Shown: positions 16,116-24,353, numbered from the stretch's first letter. The stretch: 38,488 nt of DNA from Fulvimarina sp. (GCA_002700095.1 PACL01000042.1:1-38488), one strand, 5' to 3'. The notes: generated by a model not told the origin, from the sequence alone. A program made the numbers and translations.

Positions 16116-16985
16116 TCACGCGGGCTGGAGGATCTTCTCTCTCTGGCCGGCAACCGGGCGGTTCTCCGGTTCGGCCTCGGCGACCGGTCGCGGATTGCCC
16201 TTGACGGGCAGCTTCTGCGGCAGGACCAGTTCCTCGGATGCGGCGCCGTAGAGCTCGGTGAGGAAGCTGTCGGACAAGGCGTCGGACGGGCCGTCATAGA
16301 CGACCTTTCCGTCCCGGAGCGCGATGGTCCGCTCGCAATAGACGCGGGCGTATTCGACCTGGTGCAGCGAGACGAGGATGGTCATCCCCTCGGTGCGGTT
16401 GATGTCGGCAAGGACGTCCATCACCCGCCGGGCAGAGGCCGGATCGAGCGAGGCGATCGGCTCGTCGGCGAGAAGGATCTGCGAGCGCTGCATCAGCGTG
16501 CGGGCGATCGCCGCGCGCTGCTGCTGGCCGCCGGACAGGGTCGAGGCGCGCTGCCAGGCGACTTCGGGGATGCCGACCCTGCCGAGTGCCTCGATCGCAG
16601 CAGCCTTCTCGGCCTTGTTGAACAGGCCGAAGGTACCGCGCCAGATCGAGATGCGTCCGAGGATTCCGCACAGGACGTTGGTGATCACCGGCAACCGGGC
16701 GACGAGGTTGAACTGCTGGAAGATCACGCCGATCCTGCCGCGCAGGTCGCGCATGTTCGGGCCGTATCGGCCGTCCTTCTGCTGGATCTCGCCGAGGATC
16801 CTGACGACCGAGCCGGCTTCGCCCCGCTCGAGCCCGGCGATGTGTCGCATCAGCGTCGACTTGCCGGATCCGGATGCGCCGATCAGCGCGACCATCTCGC
16901 CTGCCGCAATCTCGATGTCGACGCCCGACAAGGCCTGTTTCTTGCCGAACCGCTTGGACAGCTTCTCGACGGCGATCGCGGTCAT
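16116..16985 (-). CDS. phnC: Phosphonate ABC transporter ATPase PhnC
   Basis: A 289-residue ATPase that drives PhnD/PhnE-dependent uptake. Walker A is GASGSGKST (36-44), the Q-loop is [14 protein letters not shown], the signature is [12 protein letters not shown] and Walker B is [13 protein letters not shown]; the H-loop is VSLHQVEYA. The double glutamine in the signature and FQQFNLV are typical of PhnC. It is the first gene of the second transcript, with a Pho box 58-97 nt upstream of its ATG and an AGGAG ribosome site. The long C-terminal tail after [11 protein letters not shown] is hydrophilic and not conserved in obvious ways. Confidence 0.95.
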   Translation of the reverse strand: MTAIAVEKLSKRFGKKQALSGVDIEIAAGEMVALIGASGSGKSTLMRHIAGLERGEAGSVVRILGEIQQKDGRYGPNMRDLRGRIGVIFQQFNLVARLPVITNVLCGILGRISIWRGTFGLFNKAEKAAAIEALGRVGIPEVAWQRASTLSGGQQQRAAIARTLMQRSQILLADEPIASLDPASARRVMDVLADINRTEGMTILVSLHQVEYARVYCERTIALRDGKVVYDGPSDALSDSFLTELYGAASEELVLPQKLPVKGNPRPVAEAEPENRPVAGQREKILQPA

Positions 16986-17026
16986 GGGCGGGCTCCTGAT
17001 CGGGGTCGCTCGATGAATTCGGCAAA

Positions 17027-17082
17027 CCATTAGAGCCGGCGAATGTGACCCCGATGACGGTTTCCTGACGCTTCCATGACAA
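17027..17082 (-). promoter_or_regulatory. Pho box and -10 of phnC-D-E-M-N
   Basis: Four half-sites in perfect 11-bp register on the minus strand: TTGTCAT, GCGTCAG, CCGTCAT and GTCACAT, starting at plus positions 17076, 17065, 17054 and 17043. The PhoB consensus is CTGTCAT repeated every 11 bp. Ten bases after the last half-site is TAATGG, a weak -10, as expected for PhoB-dependent promoters in which the box replaces the -35. Confidence 0.85.
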
Positions 17083-17107
17083 CTGAACCGATATCGCTCA
17101 CAGGGGC

Positions 17108-17722
17108 TTACGGGGCATGCCTGGCAAGGAACGCCTCGGCATCGAGGGTGCGGAAATCTTCGAGCGCCGCCTTCAGGGACGCGTGCGGCCAGTCCCACCA
17201 GCCGAGCGCCTGCATGCGCTCCGCAACGGCCACGGAAAACCGCCGGCGGATGACCCGTGCCGGCACGCCGCCGACGATGGTGTAGGGCTCGACGTCCCTG
17301 GAGACGACCGCCCCCGCGCCGATCACCGCGCCGTCGCCGATCGTGACCCCCGGCAGGATCGTCGCACCGTGGCCGATCCAGACGTCGTGGCCGATCGTGA
17401 CGGCGTTCGAGCGCCGCCACTCGAAGAAGTCGGCCTCGTTTTCCTCGCCGTCGAAATAATCGCCGGCCCGGTAGGTGAAGTGGTGCAGCGTCGCCCGCCA
17501 GGTGGGATGGTTGGTGGCGTTGATCCGGACGGCGGCGGCGATGTTGACGAACTTGCCGATGTCGGTCGCCCAGATGCCGCAGTCCTGCATCACGTAGGAA
17601 TAGTCGCCGAGCCGGGTCTCGGAGATGCGACAGCGCTCGGCGATCTCGGTGTAGTGACCGAGATGGCTGGCCTCGACCTCGGCGCTCGGATGGATCAGCG
17701 GGGTTTCGGAGAGCTTGGCCAT
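17108..17722 (-). CDS. Phosphonate-cluster acetyltransferase, hexapeptide-repeat family
   Basis: A 204-residue left-handed beta-helix transferase of the kind regularly found in phn operons and annotated as chloramphenicol-acetyltransferase-like. Hexapeptide repeats occur around residues 10-60 and again at [37 protein letters not shown]. The segment [19 protein letters not shown] carries the catalytic-type histidine. E. coli PhnO is a different (GNAT) fold, so that symbol is not used. Its ATG overlaps the phnL stop by one base (TGATG), so it is the last gene of the phnG transcript. A role in acetylating an aminoalkylphosphonate is inference from context. Confidence 0.9.
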   Translation of the reverse strand: MAKLSETPLIHPSAEVEASHLGHYTEIAERCRISETRLGDYSYVMQDCGIWATDIGKFVNIAAAVRINATNHPTWRATLHHFTYRAGDYFDGEENEADFFEWRRSNAVTIGHDVWIGHGATILPGVTIGDGAVIGAGAVVSRDVEPYTIVGGVPARVIRRRFSVAVAERMQALGWWDWPHASLKAALEDFRTLDAEAFLARHAP

Positions 17723-18450
17723 CACGCGGCGGCCTTGCGGGCCGAAAAGCCGGAGACGTCGACGATCCGGGTCGCGATGCGGCCTCGCACTTCCTCGTCG
17801 TGGAAGATGCCGAGGATCGCGACGCCCTCCCGGCGCTTGGCCTCGATCAGTTCGCAGACGACATCGCGGTTGGCGGCGTCGAGGGAGGCGGTCGGCTCGT
17901 CGAGGAGAAGGATCGGATGGTCGGTGAGGAAGCCGCGGGCGATGTTCACCCGCTGCTTCTCGCCGCCGGAAAAGGTCGCGGGCGGCAGTTCGAAGAGCGC
18001 GGTCGGCAGGTTCAGCCGCTCCAGCAATGCGCCGGCGCGGCGCCGGGCTTCGCTGGTTGCCACGCCGCGCGAAAGCAGCGGCTCGGCGACGACGTCGAGG
18101 GCGGAGACGCGCGGAATCGCCCGCAGGAACTGGCTGACATAGCCGATCACGTCCCGCCGGAGCGCGATGATGTCGCGCGGGCTGGCCGCGGCGAGGTCGG
18201 TGAAGGGCGCGTCCGCTCGGCCGCGCATGAGGATGCGGCCGGCCTCCACACCGTAATTGCCGGTGATCATCCTCAGGATCGACGACTTGCCGACGCCCGA
18301 CGGCCCGCCGAGCACCACCACTTCGCCAGCCTCGACATGGAAGGAGACGTCCTGCACGACGGGCAGGTGGATGCCGCCGCGCAGATGGTTGGTGAAGCTC
18401 TTGGCGACGTCGTCGAGAACGAGCCGGGTCTGCGGGGATGCGTCGAGCAT
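17722..18450 (-). CDS. phnL: C-P lyase system ABC-type protein PhnL
   Basis: A 242-residue ABC ATPase-like protein without membrane partner that belongs to the C-P lyase assembly. Walker A is GPSGVGKSS (49-57), the signature is [14 protein letters not shown], and Walker B is [12 protein letters not shown]. The PhnL-specific N-terminal part [19 protein letters not shown] is present. It begins three bases after phnK ends and is coupled by TGATG to the acetyltransferase gene. Its exact role is still debated; binding to the PhnGHIJ core with PhnK is known for E. coli. Confidence 0.95.
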   Translation of the reverse strand: MLDASPQTRLVLDDVAKSFTNHLRGGIHLPVVQDVSFHVEAGEVVVLGGPSGVGKSSILRMITGNYGVEAGRILMRGRADAPFTDLAAASPRDIIALRRDVIGYVSQFLRAIPRVSALDVVAEPLLSRGVATSEARRRAGALLERLNLPTALFELPPATFSGGEKQRVNIARGFLTDHPILLLDEPTASLDAANRDVVCELIEAKRREGVAILGIFHDEEVRGRIATRIVDVSGFSARKAAA

Positions 18451-18453
18451 GGC

Positions 18454-19230
18454 TCAGACCTCCAGGATCGAGGCGACGAGAAGCTGGGTATAGGGGTGTT
18501 GCGGATCGTCGAGGACCCGGTCGGTCAGCCCGTGCTCGATGACATGGCCCTGTTTCATCACCATGATCCGGTGCGACAGCAGCCGTGCCACCGCCAGATC
18601 GTGGGTGACGACGATCGCCGACAGGCCCATGTCGCCGACCAGCCCGCGCAACAGATCGAGGAGGCGCGCCTGCACCGAGACGTCGAGGCCGCCGGTCGGC
18701 TCGTCCATGAAAACGAGGCGTGGCCCGGTGACGAGATTGCGGGCGATCTGCAGGCGCTGGCGCATGCCGCCGGAAAAGGCAGTCGGCCGGTCGTCGATGC
18801 GCGCGCCGGGGATCTCGACGCGGGACAGCCAGTCCTCCGCCGTCTTGCGGATCCGCCCGTAATGCCGGTCGCCGACCGCCATCATCCGCTCGCCGATATT
18901 GGCACCGGCCGAAACCCGCATCCTGAGGCCATCGGCCGGGTTCTGGTGAACGAAGCCCCAGTCGGTGCGCATGAGGAAACGCCGCTCGGCCTCGGTCAAA
19001 GTGGCAAGGTCGCGCAGCGCGGCGTCGCGCATCCGGTATGAGACCGTGCCGCTCGTCAGCGGCATGCGGCAGGAGAGGCATTCGAGGAGGGTCGACTTGC
19101 CCGAGCCAGATTCCCCGACGATGGCGAGGATCTCGCCGGGATAGAGGTCAAAGGAGACGTCCTCGCAGCCGACATGCGCGCCGTAGAGGCGGGTGAGGGA
19201 GCGGACGGAGAGGAGGGGGAGGTCGGTCAT
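18454..19230 (-). CDS. phnK: C-P lyase system ABC-type protein PhnK
   Basis: A 258-residue ABC ATPase-like protein that docks on the PhnJ subunits of the C-P lyase core. Walker A is GESGSGKST (39-47), followed by the DppF-like [17 protein letters not shown]; the signature is [15 protein letters not shown] and Walker B is [14 protein letters not shown]. Unusually for a C-P lyase operon it does not follow phnJ directly: 715 nt with the brnT and brnA genes on the opposite strand lie between. Its start codon is only two bases from the first possible start of brnT on the other strand. Its leader would therefore be antisense to brnT mRNA. Confidence 0.95.
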   Translation of the reverse strand: MTDLPLLSVRSLTRLYGAHVGCEDVSFDLYPGEILAIVGESGSGKSTLLECLSCRMPLTSGTVSYRMRDAALRDLATLTEAERRFLMRTDWGFVHQNPADGLRMRVSAGANIGERMMAVGDRHYGRIRKTAEDWLSRVEIPGARIDDRPTAFSGGMRQRLQIARNLVTGPRLVFMDEPTGGLDVSVQARLLDLLRGLVGDMGLSAIVVTHDLAVARLLSHRIMVMKQGHVIEHGLTDRVLDDPQHPYTQLLVASILEV

Positions 19231-19277
19231 GGGTGAGAGAGCCCTCGCTCGGACGAATGGCGCCGGAATGCAACCTG

Positions 19278-19290
19278 CGCGACTATCGCG
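19278..19290. promoter_or_regulatory. Small dyad at the brnT start (possible BrnA operator)
   Basis: The perfect short palindrome CGCGA-CTA-TCGCG ends two bases before the chosen brnT ATG. BrnA proteins repress their own operon through ribbon-helix-helix binding, so this is a candidate site. It is only 5 bp per arm and could be chance in GC-rich DNA. Confidence 0.25.
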
Positions 19291-19292
19291 TT

Positions 19293-19604
19293 ATGGGTGG
19301 TGGCGTCAGCTTTGAATGGGATCCGGCAAAAGCCGAGGCGAATATCGCGTCCGGACGTCCACCTTTTACCGATGTCCATCGCTTCGATTTTGCCACGGCT
19401 GCCATCTTCCGCGACGAGCGCCGCAACTATGGCGAAGTCCGGAAGATCGCCATTGGGATCATCGGCGAGCGCCACCATGTCCTCGTCTATACGGAACGCG
19501 CTGGCCGAGTTCGGGTCATCTCGCTTCGGAAGGCCAACCAGAGAGAGGTCGACATTCATGATCGTTACACGGAAAGTGTTCGTAAAGACCGACGCGACCG
19601 CTGA
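19293..19604 (+). CDS. brnT: BrnT-family ribonuclease toxin
   Basis: A 103-residue toxin of the BrnT family, a small RelE-like ribonuclease that stops growth by cutting RNA. The family pattern is clear: FEWDPAKAEANIASGR at the N-terminus (usual form FEWDxxKxxxNxxKHG), then AIFRDERRNYGEVRKIAIG, HHVLVYTERAGRVRVISLRK and a terminal helix. In place of the usual KHG there is SGR, which might affect activity. The start is uncertain: GTG (19233) and ATG (19257) are in frame upstream, and none has a strong ribosome site. Base composition is visibly less GC-rich than the flanking phn genes, which points to acquisition from elsewhere. It overlaps brnA by 47 nt. Confidence 0.83.
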   Translation: MGGGVSFEWDPAKAEANIASGRPPFTDVHRFDFATAAIFRDERRNYGEVRKIAIGIIGERHHVLVYTERAGRVRVISLRKANQREVDIHDRYTESVRKDRRDR

Positions 19605-19893
19605 AGACTGGGCGGATGCGCGAGAGAAGACGCGGCGAGCGCGGGAAGCCATGACGCCGGAAGAAGACGACGCAATCACGGCGGATGCGCTAGACGATCC
19701 AGACAATCCGCCGATCGGGGATGGTGACCGTCTGGTGCCTCTCAAAAGGCCCTTCGATTTCATTCCCGAAGAGCGTGCCAGCGTGCGCGTCGACCGCGAC
19801 GTCATCGAGCGATTTCGCCGCGCCGGCGACGACTGGGAGGAGCGGATCAACGCGATCCTGCGCGAGGCGGCGCCGGCCGACGCTGCCGAGTGA
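19558..19893 (+). CDS. brnA: BrnA-family antitoxin
   Basis: A 111-residue antitoxin that should bind and neutralise BrnT and repress the pair. The N-terminal part is acidic and probably wraps the toxin. The C-terminal part, ERASVRVDRDVIERFRRAGD followed by DWEERINAILREA, is the ribbon-helix-helix DNA-binding motif typical of BrnA. The gene lies 47 nt inside the end of brnT, the standard toxin-first order of this family. The pair sits antisense inside the phnJ-phnK gap, and brnA ends about 50 nt before the phnJ stop on the other strand. Confidence 0.85.
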   Translation: MIVTRKVFVKTDATAEDWADAREKTRRAREAMTPEEDDAITADALDDPDNPPIGDGDRLVPLKRPFDFIPEERASVRVDRDVIERFRRAGDDWEERINAILREAAPADAAE

Positions 19894-19945
19894 GCGGGCA
19901 ACGCGCGCTCGCCGAGGGACGGGGGCCTGTCTGTCGTCGCCGGTC

Positions 19946-20824
19946 TCATCGCGCCGCTCGCATGTCTGCGCCATCCGCCCCCACATGCCCCTTCTCCCGC
20001 CGCTCCTCGCAATAGTCCGTGTCGGAACAGGCATAGAGCCTCCCGCCTCGGTCGTCGGTGACGATCTCGTCCAGATAGACCCCCGTCGCGCCGCAGAGCC
20101 CGCAGGGCTGGGAGAATTGCTGCACCGAGAACGGATGGTCCTCGAAGTCGAGGCTGGTGACTTTTGTGAAGGGCGGGATCGCGTAGATCCGCTGCTCGCG
20201 GCCGGCGCCGAAGAGCTGCAGCGCCGGGCAGTCGTCCATCTTCGGATTGTCGAATTTCGGGATCGGCGAGGGATCCATGACGTAGCGCCCCTCGACCTTC
20301 ACCGGATAGGCGTAGGTGGTGGCGATGTGGCCGTGCTGGGCGATGTCCTCGTAGAGTTTCACGTGCATCAGCCCGTATTCTTCCAGGGCATGCATGATCC
20401 GCGTCTCGGTCTCGCGCGGCTCGAGGAAGCGCAGGGGTTCGGGGATCGGCACCTGGTAGACCAGTGTCTGGCCTTCCGACAGAGGCGCTTCCGGGATGCG
20501 GTGGCGGGTCTGGATGATCGTCGCCTCGGCCGTCTTCGTCGTCACCGCCACCTTGGCGACGCGGGCGAAGAAGGCCCGGATCGAGACGGCATTGGTGGTG
20601 TCGTCGGAGCCCTGGTCGATGACTTTCAGGACGTCTTCCGGCCCGATGATCGCCGCCGTCACCTGCACGCCCCCGGTGCCCCAGCCATAGGGCATCGGCA
20701 TCTCCCGGCTCGCGAACGGCACCTGGTAGCCGGGGATCGCCACAGCTTTCAGGATCGCCCGGCGGATCATCCGCTTGGTCTGCTCGTCGAGATAGGCGAA
20801 GTTGTAGCTGGGCAGCGCCGTCAT
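19946..20824 (-). CDS. phnJ: C-P lyase catalytic subunit PhnJ
   Basis: A 292-residue radical-SAM enzyme that breaks the carbon-phosphorus bond of ribose 1-methylphosphonate 5-phosphate, releasing the alkane and the cyclic ribose phosphate. All residues known from E. coli are present at identical numbering: the glycyl-radical G32 (IPGYQVPF), the iron-sulphur cysteines C241, C244 and C266 (QPCGLCG, LYACSD), and C272 (DTDYC). The C-terminal tail after C272 is about ten residues longer than in E. coli. The ATG at MTALPSYNFAYLDEQ aligns with the family start and has a GGGGGA ribosome site. A gap of 241 nt separates it from phnI, and 715 nt from phnK, both unusually wide for this operon. Confidence 0.97.
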   Translation of the reverse strand: MTALPSYNFAYLDEQTKRMIRRAILKAVAIPGYQVPFASREMPMPYGWGTGGVQVTAAIIGPEDVLKVIDQGSDDTTNAVSIRAFFARVAKVAVTTKTAEATIIQTRHRIPEAPLSEGQTLVYQVPIPEPLRFLEPRETETRIMHALEEYGLMHVKLYEDIAQHGHIATTYAYPVKVEGRYVMDPSPIPKFDNPKMDDCPALQLFGAGREQRIYAIPPFTKVTSLDFEDHPFSVQQFSQPCGLCGATGVYLDEIVTDDRGGRLYACSDTDYCEERREKGHVGADGADMRAAR

Positions 20825-20880
20825 CGGCTTGATCCCCCAAGAGCTGGATGGGCCGGCAGAAACAGGGAAAGGCGAATTCC

Positions 20881-21051
20881 ATGACATGGATGGCGCTCGG
20901 CGAGCTTTTCGCGATCTGCTTCGGGCTCGCCCTCGGCTGGTATTTCCTCGTCTACCGTGACCCGGTGACGGGCAAGCACGGACGCGGCATCACGGGACGG
21001 CCGCGCGGGCCGGAGGGCGACGCGCGGAGCGGAGATCGCGACCCGGACTGA
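20881..21051 (+). CDS. Possible small single-pass membrane protein
   Basis: A 56-residue frame on the strand opposite to the phn operon, filling the phnI-phnJ gap. It encodes one clear membrane segment (ALGELFAICFGLALGWYFLV), then a positively charged cytosolic tail (YRDPVTGKHGRGITGRPRGP). An AAAGG ribosome site is eight bases before the ATG. It resembles no family I know. For it: hydrophobicity pattern, ribosome site, and an otherwise unexplained gap. Against it: short length, GC-rich DNA in which spurious frames are common, and antisense location. Confidence 0.45.
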   Translation: MTWMALGELFAICFGLALGWYFLVYRDPVTGKHGRGITGRPRGPEGDARSGDRDPD

Positions 21052-21065
21052 GGTGGGGGAGGGCG

Positions 21066-22208
21066 TCATTCGCCGACGCTCCCGTCGCCGCGATCCAAGG
21101 CGGAAGGCTCGCTCTCGCCGATCTTGGAGGCCTGATTCCGGTCCTCGTTGGCGTCGCCGCGCATCGTCCGCAACAGACCGAGCTCGGCCTGGAAGTCCAC
21201 GTAATGGGGCAGCTTCAGATGCTCGACGAAGCCGGTCGCCTGGACGTTGTCGGAATGGGCGAGGACGAATTCCTCGTCCTGCGCCGGCGCCCGGCGCTCC
21301 TCGTCGAACTCGTCGGCCCTGAGTGCCCGGTCGACGAGGCTCATGGCCATCGCCTTGCGTTCGAGCTGTCCGAATACCAAGCCGTATCCACGGGTGAACT
21401 TCGGCGGCACGTCCTTCGAGCCGGTGAACTGCGAGACCATCTGGCATTCGGTCACGCGGACGCGGCCGATGGTGACGGCAAAGCCGAATTCCGGCAGGTC
21501 CACCTCGACCTCCACCTCGCCGATGCGGATCTCGCCGACGAAGGGGTGGGTGCGGCCGTAGCCGCGCTGGGTCGAATAGCCGAGACCGAGCAAGAAGCCC
21601 TCGTCGCCTCGGGCGAGTGCCTGCAGCCGAAGATCGCGCGAGGCAGGGAAGGCCAGCGGCGAGCGGGTGAGGTCAGCGGGCTCGCCGCCGTCATCCGCGC
21701 CGTCGCCCTCGATCAGCGCCTCGTCGCCGAGAATGTCGGTCACCCGCGGGGCGGGGCCGTCGTCCGCCGGCTGGCGCGATGCCGGCGCCGGGACTGCGCC
21801 GTCCTCGGCCATCTCCGGCTCGATCAGCCGGTGGGTGTAGTCGAAGGTGGGCCCCAGCAGCAGGCCGCCGGGCAGGTCCTTGTAGGTCGCCGAGATCCGC
21901 CGCTCGATCAGCATTGCGCCGGTATCGATCGGGCGCGAGGCGGCAAAGCGGGGCAGGGTGGTGCGATAGGCGCGGATGAGGAAGATCGCCTCGATCAGGT
22001 CGCCGCGCGACTGGCGCACGGCCATGGCCGCGAGTTCCGGATCATAGAGCGAGCCCTCGGCCATCACCCGGTCCACCGCGAGCGCCAGCTGCCCGGCGAT
22101 CTGCACGAGCGTCAGCGCGGGAACCGCGCGGTCGCCCCGCCGCCGGTCGGCAAGAAGCCGATGGGCATTGGCGATGGCGGCCTCGCCGCCTTTCACGGCA
22201 ACGTACAT
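21066..22208 (-). CDS. phnI: C-P lyase core subunit PhnI (nucleosidase)
   Basis: A 380-residue subunit that, with PhnG, PhnH and PhnL, exchanges adenine of ATP for the phosphonate to form ribose 1-phosphonate 5-triphosphate; alone it acts as a purine nucleosidase. The N-terminus MYVAVKGGEAAIANAHRLL is the family hallmark. Other conserved parts are RQSRGDLIEAIFLIRAYRTT, TYKDLPGGLLLGPTFDYTHR and ARGDEGFLLGLGYSTQRGYG. The C-terminus carries ~25 extra hydrophilic residues compared with E. coli. Its start lies 16 nt inside phnH, which suggests coupling. The open frame upstream of the ATG is the phnH gene in another frame. Confidence 0.96.
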   Translation of the reverse strand: MYVAVKGGEAAIANAHRLLADRRRGDRAVPALTLVQIAGQLALAVDRVMAEGSLYDPELAAMAVRQSRGDLIEAIFLIRAYRTTLPRFAASRPIDTGAMLIERRISATYKDLPGGLLLGPTFDYTHRLIEPEMAEDGAVPAPASRQPADDGPAPRVTDILGDEALIEGDGADDGGEPADLTRSPLAFPASRDLRLQALARGDEGFLLGLGYSTQRGYGRTHPFVGEIRIGEVEVEVDLPEFGFAVTIGRVRVTECQMVSQFTGSKDVPPKFTRGYGLVFGQLERKAMAMSLVDRALRADEFDEERRAPAQDEEFVLAHSDNVQATGFVEHLKLPHYVDFQAELGLLRTMRGDANEDRNQASKIGESEPSALDRGDGSVGE

Positions 22209-22813
22209 CTTGAGCCCTCCGTGACGATGGTGGAGCGGGGCAGGCAGAGCGCCTGTGTGCCGGCGGTCAGGAACAGGTCGAGCCCGCAAGGGTCGAGCGC
22301 CCGGTTGGCCCGCCGCGCCGCAACGAAGGCCTCGCCGAGCCCGGCGATGCGGACGACCGTGTGGCCGGAAATGCCAGGTCCTGCGAGGCGCAGCGGCTCG
22401 CCGCTGTCCAGCGAAAGGACCTCGACCAGGAGCGTTGCGGAGCGGTCCGGATAGGCGAGGGTGCCGAGGGCGAAGGTTTCCAGCGCCGTCCCGTCGAAGC
22501 GGGGGGTGACGGCGAACCGCGCCTTGTCCGGCTCGGCCAGCCGGGCGCTGGTTTGGAAGCCGAGCCAGGCGGCCAGAGTCTCGTCCGCGCCCTCGATGCT
22601 GACCGGCGTGTCGGCATCCGCAAGCGCGCAGAGGATGGCGCCTTGGGCAGGCGAGAGTGGCGCGGGCGGCGCGCAGCGCGCCCCGAAATCGACGATGGTT
22701 CCGGGGCGCGACATGGCCTCGAGAAGCGAGGCGAAGACCGCCTGCGCGTCGAAGACCGGATCGGCGAAGCCGCCTTCGACCGCGCGGCGGGAGACCTCGG
22801 TGGTGTCGCTCAT
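22193..22813 (-). CDS. phnH: C-P lyase core subunit PhnH
   Basis: A 206-residue structural subunit of the PhnGHIJ core complex with a PLP-transferase-like fold but no cofactor. Recognisable family segments are FADPVFDAQAVFASLLEAMS-RPG near residues 15-37, TLAYPDRSATLLVEVLSL and LAGPGISGHTVVRIAGL (usual form LxGPGI). The ATG overlaps the phnG stop by one base (TGATG), and its end overlaps phnI by 16 nt. A TTG codon directly before the ATG is also in frame but is not needed. Confidence 0.93.
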   Translation of the reverse strand: MSDTTEVSRRAVEGGFADPVFDAQAVFASLLEAMSRPGTIVDFGARCAPPAPLSPAQGAILCALADADTPVSIEGADETLAAWLGFQTSARLAEPDKARFAVTPRFDGTALETFALGTLAYPDRSATLLVEVLSLDSGEPLRLAGPGISGHTVVRIAGLGEAFVAARRANRALDPCGLDLFLTAGTQALCLPRSTIVTEGSRCTLP

Positions 22814-23289
22814 CAATCCTCTCCGCGCATCATGGTGAAGAAGTCGACCCGCGTTGCTTCGGTCTCGGATCGCCGCTCGCGGTCGACTTCGGCAAGCGCC
22901 GTCTCGATGACTGCGACGACCCGGCTTTCCACGCCTTCCCGCTCCGCCTCGACCTGCCAGAGCGCGTCGAAGGCCGCGGCGAACGTCGCGCGGTCCCCGT
23001 CGCGGCCGAGCACCATGGCGTGGCCGACCATTGCCCCGTCGAGCCGGACGCTCGCCCGCGTCACGCTCGCCTCGCCGAGATTGAAGGGCGCGCCGCCGCC
23101 GCCCGCCCGGCCACGCACCATGACGAGGCCGTTCTCGGGGCCGCGCAGGGGCAGGATCTCGCGGCTGCCGCCGAGCTTTGCCCAGGCCTCGCGCAGGAAT
23201 GCGGCATCCGCCTGGGCGAAGGCCGAGACGGCACGCCGGCGGCCATTGTCCAGGGTTGAGGAGGAAGTCGTGTCGTCGGGGTGATGCAT
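22813..23289 (-). CDS. phnG: C-P lyase core subunit PhnG
   Basis: A 158-residue subunit of the C-P lyase core, first gene of the phnG-H-I-J-K-L-acetyltransferase series. Family features are the helix AVSAFAQADAAFLREAW, ILPLRGPENGLVMVRGRAGG and FNLGEASVTRASVRL-DGAMVGHAMVLGRD. The ATG at MHHPDD is chosen; a longer frame starting at MSIQID would run into the regulatory palindrome upstream and is unlikely. The ribosome site is weak. Expression should be activated by PhoB and repressed by PhnF, as shown by the adjacent sites. Confidence 0.92.
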   Translation of the reverse strand: MHHPDDTTSSSTLDNGRRRAVSAFAQADAAFLREAWAKLGGSREILPLRGPENGLVMVRGRAGGGGAPFNLGEASVTRASVRLDGAMVGHAMVLGRDGDRATFAAAFDALWQVEAEREGVESRVVAVIETALAEVDRERRSETEATRVDFFTMMRGED

Positions 23290-23326
23290 GATCTTGCCGT
23301 CACTCGCGGAAATCACTCGGGCCGAA

Positions 23327-23346
23327 TTGTCTATTTGTATAGACAA
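23327..23346. promoter_or_regulatory. Putative PhnF operator
   Basis: A perfect palindrome TTGTCTAT-TTGT-ATAGACAA lies just downstream of the predicted phnG transcription start. Its GTATAGACAA half closely resembles the mycobacterial PhnF site TGGTATAGACCA. A further partial copy, TGTCTATT, lies at 23356-23363. Given the adjacent phnF gene, repression of the phnG operon by PhnF binding here is the simplest reading. Confidence 0.7.
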
Positions 23347-23358
23347 ATGGATGATGTC

Positions 23359-23393
23359 TATTTAGCATGTCGGCTGTGACGGGTAAATGACGA
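23359..23393 (-). promoter_or_regulatory. Pho box and -10 of the phnG operon
   Basis: On the minus strand the half-sites TCGTCAT (23387-23393) and CCGTCAC (23376-23382) are 11 bp apart and match the PhoB consensus. Eleven bases further is TAAATA (23359-23364), a good -10. The third 11-bp repeat (GACATGC) is weak. The PhnF palindrome follows immediately, so activation and repression sites are stacked. Confidence 0.8.
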
Positions 23394-23578
23394 CTCGCCT
23401 GGAGTTTCTCCGGACCCGTCGCGAGAGCCTGCGGAAGGGTCGCGTTGTGGCAAGCGAAGAATGTCGCAATCCATCGCGGCGGCCTTTGCGGGCTCATCGC
23501 TCAAAGCTTCAGGTCAGACGGCGGAACCAGCTTCTGCCGGGACATGCCGGGGCGGCCAAAGGATCGAGAAAGGTTCCG

Positions 23579-24331
23579 ATGACGGCACATTCCAGCGCAG
23601 GCATTGCCCGGTGGCGGCAGATCGCCGACCATCTGCGCCTCGACATCGCCGAAGGGCGGCTGTCCGACATGCTGCCGAGCGAGGCGCGGCTGGCCGAACG
23701 CTTCGCCGTCAACCGCCACACGGTGCGCCGGGCGATCGCGACGCTCGCCGAGGAGGGGCTACTGTCGGCGACGCGCGGGCGCGGCACCTTCGTGACGCCG
23801 CGGCCGGGCCGGATCATTTATCCCGTCGGCTCGAGCAGCCGCTTTTCCGAAAACATCGGCGCCGCCTCCCGCGAGCCCGGCGGTTCGATGATCGGTGCCG
23901 TGCGCGAGGCGGCTTCGGCCGACGTTGCCGGCCATTTCGGTTGCCGCACCGGGGTGCCGCTGGTTCGGCTGGAGTTGCTGCGCGTTGCCGATGGCGCGCC
24001 GCTGATCGTCTCGACGGTGTGGTTCGAGGAGGCGCGGGTGCCCGGCATCGTCGCCGCCTATGCCGAGGCGGGGTCGATCACGAGGGCGCTCGCCAGTCTC
24101 GGCCATGCCGACCAGCGCCGGCTCTGGACGCGGGTCGCGGCGATCGCGGCGGAGCCGGGCGACGCCGAGCATCTCGGCTGTCCCCTCGCAGCCCCGCTGA
24201 TCGCGACGACCAGCCTCACCGTGACCGTGGCGGGCGAGCCGCTGCAATATGCCCGCTCGCGCTTTCTCGGCAGCCGGGTGGAACTGGTCTTCGATCACGC
24301 CGGCGAAGCCAGGCCGCCCGAGGGAAGCTGA
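23579..24331 (+). CDS. phnF: GntR/HutC-family phosphonate regulator PhnF
   Basis: A 250-residue transcription regulator. The N-terminal winged helix has LPSEARLAERFAVNRHTVRR and ATRGRGTFV, and residues ~85-240 form the UTRA ligand-binding domain, ending in LQYARSRFLGSRVELVF, which is typical of HutC-type members. It is divergent from phnG and likely represses the phn genes until a phosphonate or pathway intermediate binds. I chose the ATG with a GAGAAAGG ribosome site; the frame is open for 64 more codons, but that would overlap the phnG Pho box. The ~185-nt leader between shows no other element. Confidence 0.93.
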   Translation: MTAHSSAGIARWRQIADHLRLDIAEGRLSDMLPSEARLAERFAVNRHTVRRAIATLAEEGLLSATRGRGTFVTPRPGRIIYPVGSSSRFSENIGAASREPGGSMIGAVREAASADVAGHFGCRTGVPLVRLELLRVADGAPLIVSTVWFEEARVPGIVAAYAEAGSITRALASLGHADQRRLWTRVAAIAAEPGDAEHLGCPLAAPLIATTSLTVTVAGEPLQYARSRFLGSRVELVFDHAGEARPPEGS

Positions 24332-24353
24332 CGGCCCGCGGTCCGGAAAGCCC

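Noticed and set aside
17108..17722. Hexapeptide acetyltransferase as PhnO
   Set aside because: PhnO is a GNAT-fold enzyme; the repeats here show a left-handed beta-helix, so the symbol would be wrong.
19231..19945. brnTA as part of a transposon or integrated element
   Set aside because: No terminal inverted repeats, target duplication, transposase or integrase fragment could be seen around the pair.
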